A model generated the notes under the pieces. The model had not been told where the DNA came from. It was given only the letters and a program-made list of their open reading frames with translations, and ran no database searches. Positions 32,514 to 33,667 of a stretch of DNA of 33,667 nucleotides are shown one piece after another. Positions within the stretch are counted from its first letter, which is position 1. Each line of letters begins with the position of its first letter. The stretch is from contig JANQZX010000142.1 in the NCBI GenBank assembly GCA_030728245.1, forward strand, positions 24,613 to 58,279, in the 5' to 3' direction. This stretch comes from Saprospiraceae bacterium. Its GTDB lineage: Bacteria > Bacteroidota > Bacteroidia > Chitinophagales > Saprospiraceae. Both the position numbers and the translations under genes were made by a program.

Positions 32514-33667
32514 CGTTGTAAGACTACCTGCATGGTTTTGTGTTGTAAGCCTTGCCTAATGTGAACAAAATAAATGCCATTTGACAAATCACTTACATCC
32601 ATTTGTAAATTTTGCTCTCCAGCATACATACCATTCCATTTTTGCTGCTTGATGGTTTGACCCTGCCCATTCATCAAATGTAGATAACAATCTCCTCCAA
32701 CAGATTGAAATGTCAGATTTATTGGTCCCCAGGTAGGATTAGGATATAGTTCAACAAACATAGGTAAAAGAACTTCATTTACGGGTGTGGCCGTTTGACA
32801 ATTCTTAATAATTGGAAGCTTAACAAAATCGTTAAATATAAGCTGTTTAACTTCATTTTCTTTAACCCCAAACCAATCAACCAGGATAGAACCATAGATA
32901 TTCCTAAAATCTATCTGCATCGAAACACCGGCTTGAGAGGGTACTGGATTGGGAATCTGTACATTTTCTCCAGTTATTCTATTTTGAACACAAGTACCAA
33001 ATAAAAATAAAGGTGCGGCATTACCGTGATCGGTTCCACCACTATTATTAGACTGAATTTGTCTTCCAAATTCAGAATAGGTCATTCCAACGACCCTATT
33101 TGAGAGATTTAAGAGTTCAAGGTCTTTTTGAAAGGCTTCAATAGCTGTAGATAAACTACCCAGTAATTCAGCATGTGTACCTGTGGTATTATCAGTAGAT
33201 ATGGTCTGATTTGCATGAGTATCAAATCCACCAATTCTTGCTATATATACCTTACTTTTTAATCCTCCTGATATAAGTAAGGCGATGGATTTTAATTGAG
33301 TAGCCAGGCTATTATTGGTAGGATATACAGCTAAATTTTTTCCTTTTTCTGCCGCTTTTTGAATTAATTTCGAATAAGCATTTGTTTGAAGAATTGATTT
33401 TTGCAAATATTTCAACTCTTCGCCATAAGAAATTGATTCAAAATTTTCAGCGTCATTTTCGGCTAAAGTCCTTAGGTTTTTTGGATCATTTACCGCTATA
33501 CCAAAATTTCCAGAGGCACCTTCACAAGTTTGTGAAACGGTGCTGCCGATAGTCAATGCAAATGGATCAGGATTTTCAATAGAGGGATATTTTTCCGGAA
33601 ATCCAGGATATTTTGAATCGAGGAATCTTCCAATCCATCCGGTGTTTATATACTCATTAGATGTGGA
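32510..33667 (-). CDS. DUF1501 protein with C-terminal T9SS type A sorting domain (5' end outside window)
   Basis: The frame stays open to the right edge: residues encoded beyond the TTG at 33556 include YINTGWIGRFLDSKYPGFPE, which is a normal DUF1501 stretch, so that TTG is internal and the start lies outside. About 386 residues are visible. DUF1501 features are KSKVYIARIGGFDTHANQ, FQKDLELLNLSNRVVGMTYSEFGRQ, and the GTDHGNAAPLFLFG block, resembling sulfatase or phosphatase-like folds. The last 80 residues are a type A sorting domain (LYPNPTWGPINL, VSDLSNGIYFVHI). It is expected to be secreted and surface attached by T9SS. Enzymatic activity of DUF1501 proteins is not established. Confidence 0.92.
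   Translation of the reverse strand, partial: STSNEYINTGWIGRFLDSKYPGFPEKYPSIENPDPFALTIGSTVSQTCEGASGNFGIAVNDPKNLRTLAENDAENFESISYGEELKYLQKSILQTNAYSKLIQKAAEKGKNLAVYPTNNSLATQLKSIALLISGGLKSKVYIARIGGFDTHANQTISTDNTTGTHAELLGSLSTAIEAFQKDLELLNLSNRVVGMTYSEFGRQIQSNNSGGTDHGNAAPLFLFGTCVQNRITGENVQIPNPVPSQAGVSMQIDFRNIYGSILVDWFGVKENEVKQLIFNDFVKLPIIKNCQTATPVNEVLLPMFVELYPNPTWGPINLTFQSVGGDCYLHLMNGQGQTIKQQKWNGMYAGEQNLQMDVSDLSNGIYFVHIRQGLQHKTMQVVLQR

Noticed and set aside
33554-33556. TTG at 33556 as the start of the DUF1501 gene
   Set aside because: The frame continues to the right edge with a conserved DUF1501 sequence, so this codon is internal.

Overview
The window is an AT-rich, gene-dense chromosomal segment from a member of the Bacteroidota. 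The evidence is the run of TAnnTTTG -7 promoter motifs ahead of transcription units, the near absence of Shine-Dalgarno sites, type IX secretion (T9SS) sorting tails on two proteins, Bacteroidota lipoprotein signals, a DUF3467 protein, a TopA with Toprim C-terminal repeats in place of zinc fingers, and MqnD of the futalosine menaquinone route. A saprospiral or related lineage is plausible, but I cannot fix the genus.

Layout from left to right. 1-3.2 kb: the 3' end of glpK, then a minus-strand set of deoxynucleoside kinase, yggS and a lipoprotein alkaline phosphatase. 3.2-6.3 kb: gatC, a LolD/MacB-type ABC ATPase, a PduO-type cobalamin adenosyltransferase and a shortened 7TM-HD phosphodiesterase. 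6.3-10.7 kb (minus): a BioD-like/DRTGG ATPase, purB and a secreted CocE/PepX-type hydrolase. 10.8-16.5 kb: topA and a DUF3467 protein, an FKBP lipoprotein (minus), a PolX-like protein and a DUF1573 lipoprotein. 16.5-22 kb: a UbiA-family prenyltransferase, a MOSC protein (minus), a large PorE-like envelope protein ending in two SPOR domains, and ald (minus). 22-27 kb: yjjG, mqnD (minus), an RluA-type pseudouridine synthase, and a minus-strand pair of amidase and HI0933-type flavoprotein. 27.1-32.5 kb: a five-gene operon of aspartate kinase, tilS, an Omp28-like T9SS protein, an HsdR_N-type nuclease-fold protein and anmK. 32.5 kb to the end: the 3' part of a DUF1501 protein with a T9SS tail (minus).

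Most of the content is housekeeping. There is no CRISPR array, insertion sequence, prophage, rRNA, tRNA or recognisable defence island, and no gene-free stretch longer than about 150 bases. The points worth a second look are: a PolX homologue whose polymerase carboxylates are all replaced while its PHP metal site is intact; a PorE-like protein (TPR, PD40 propeller, CarboxypepD-like) in which the usual OmpA domain is replaced by tandem SPOR domains; a 7TM-HD protein without its extracytoplasmic domain; and compact convergent gene ends, some with terminator-like hairpins inside coding sequence. I did not find a clear-cut new multi-gene system.
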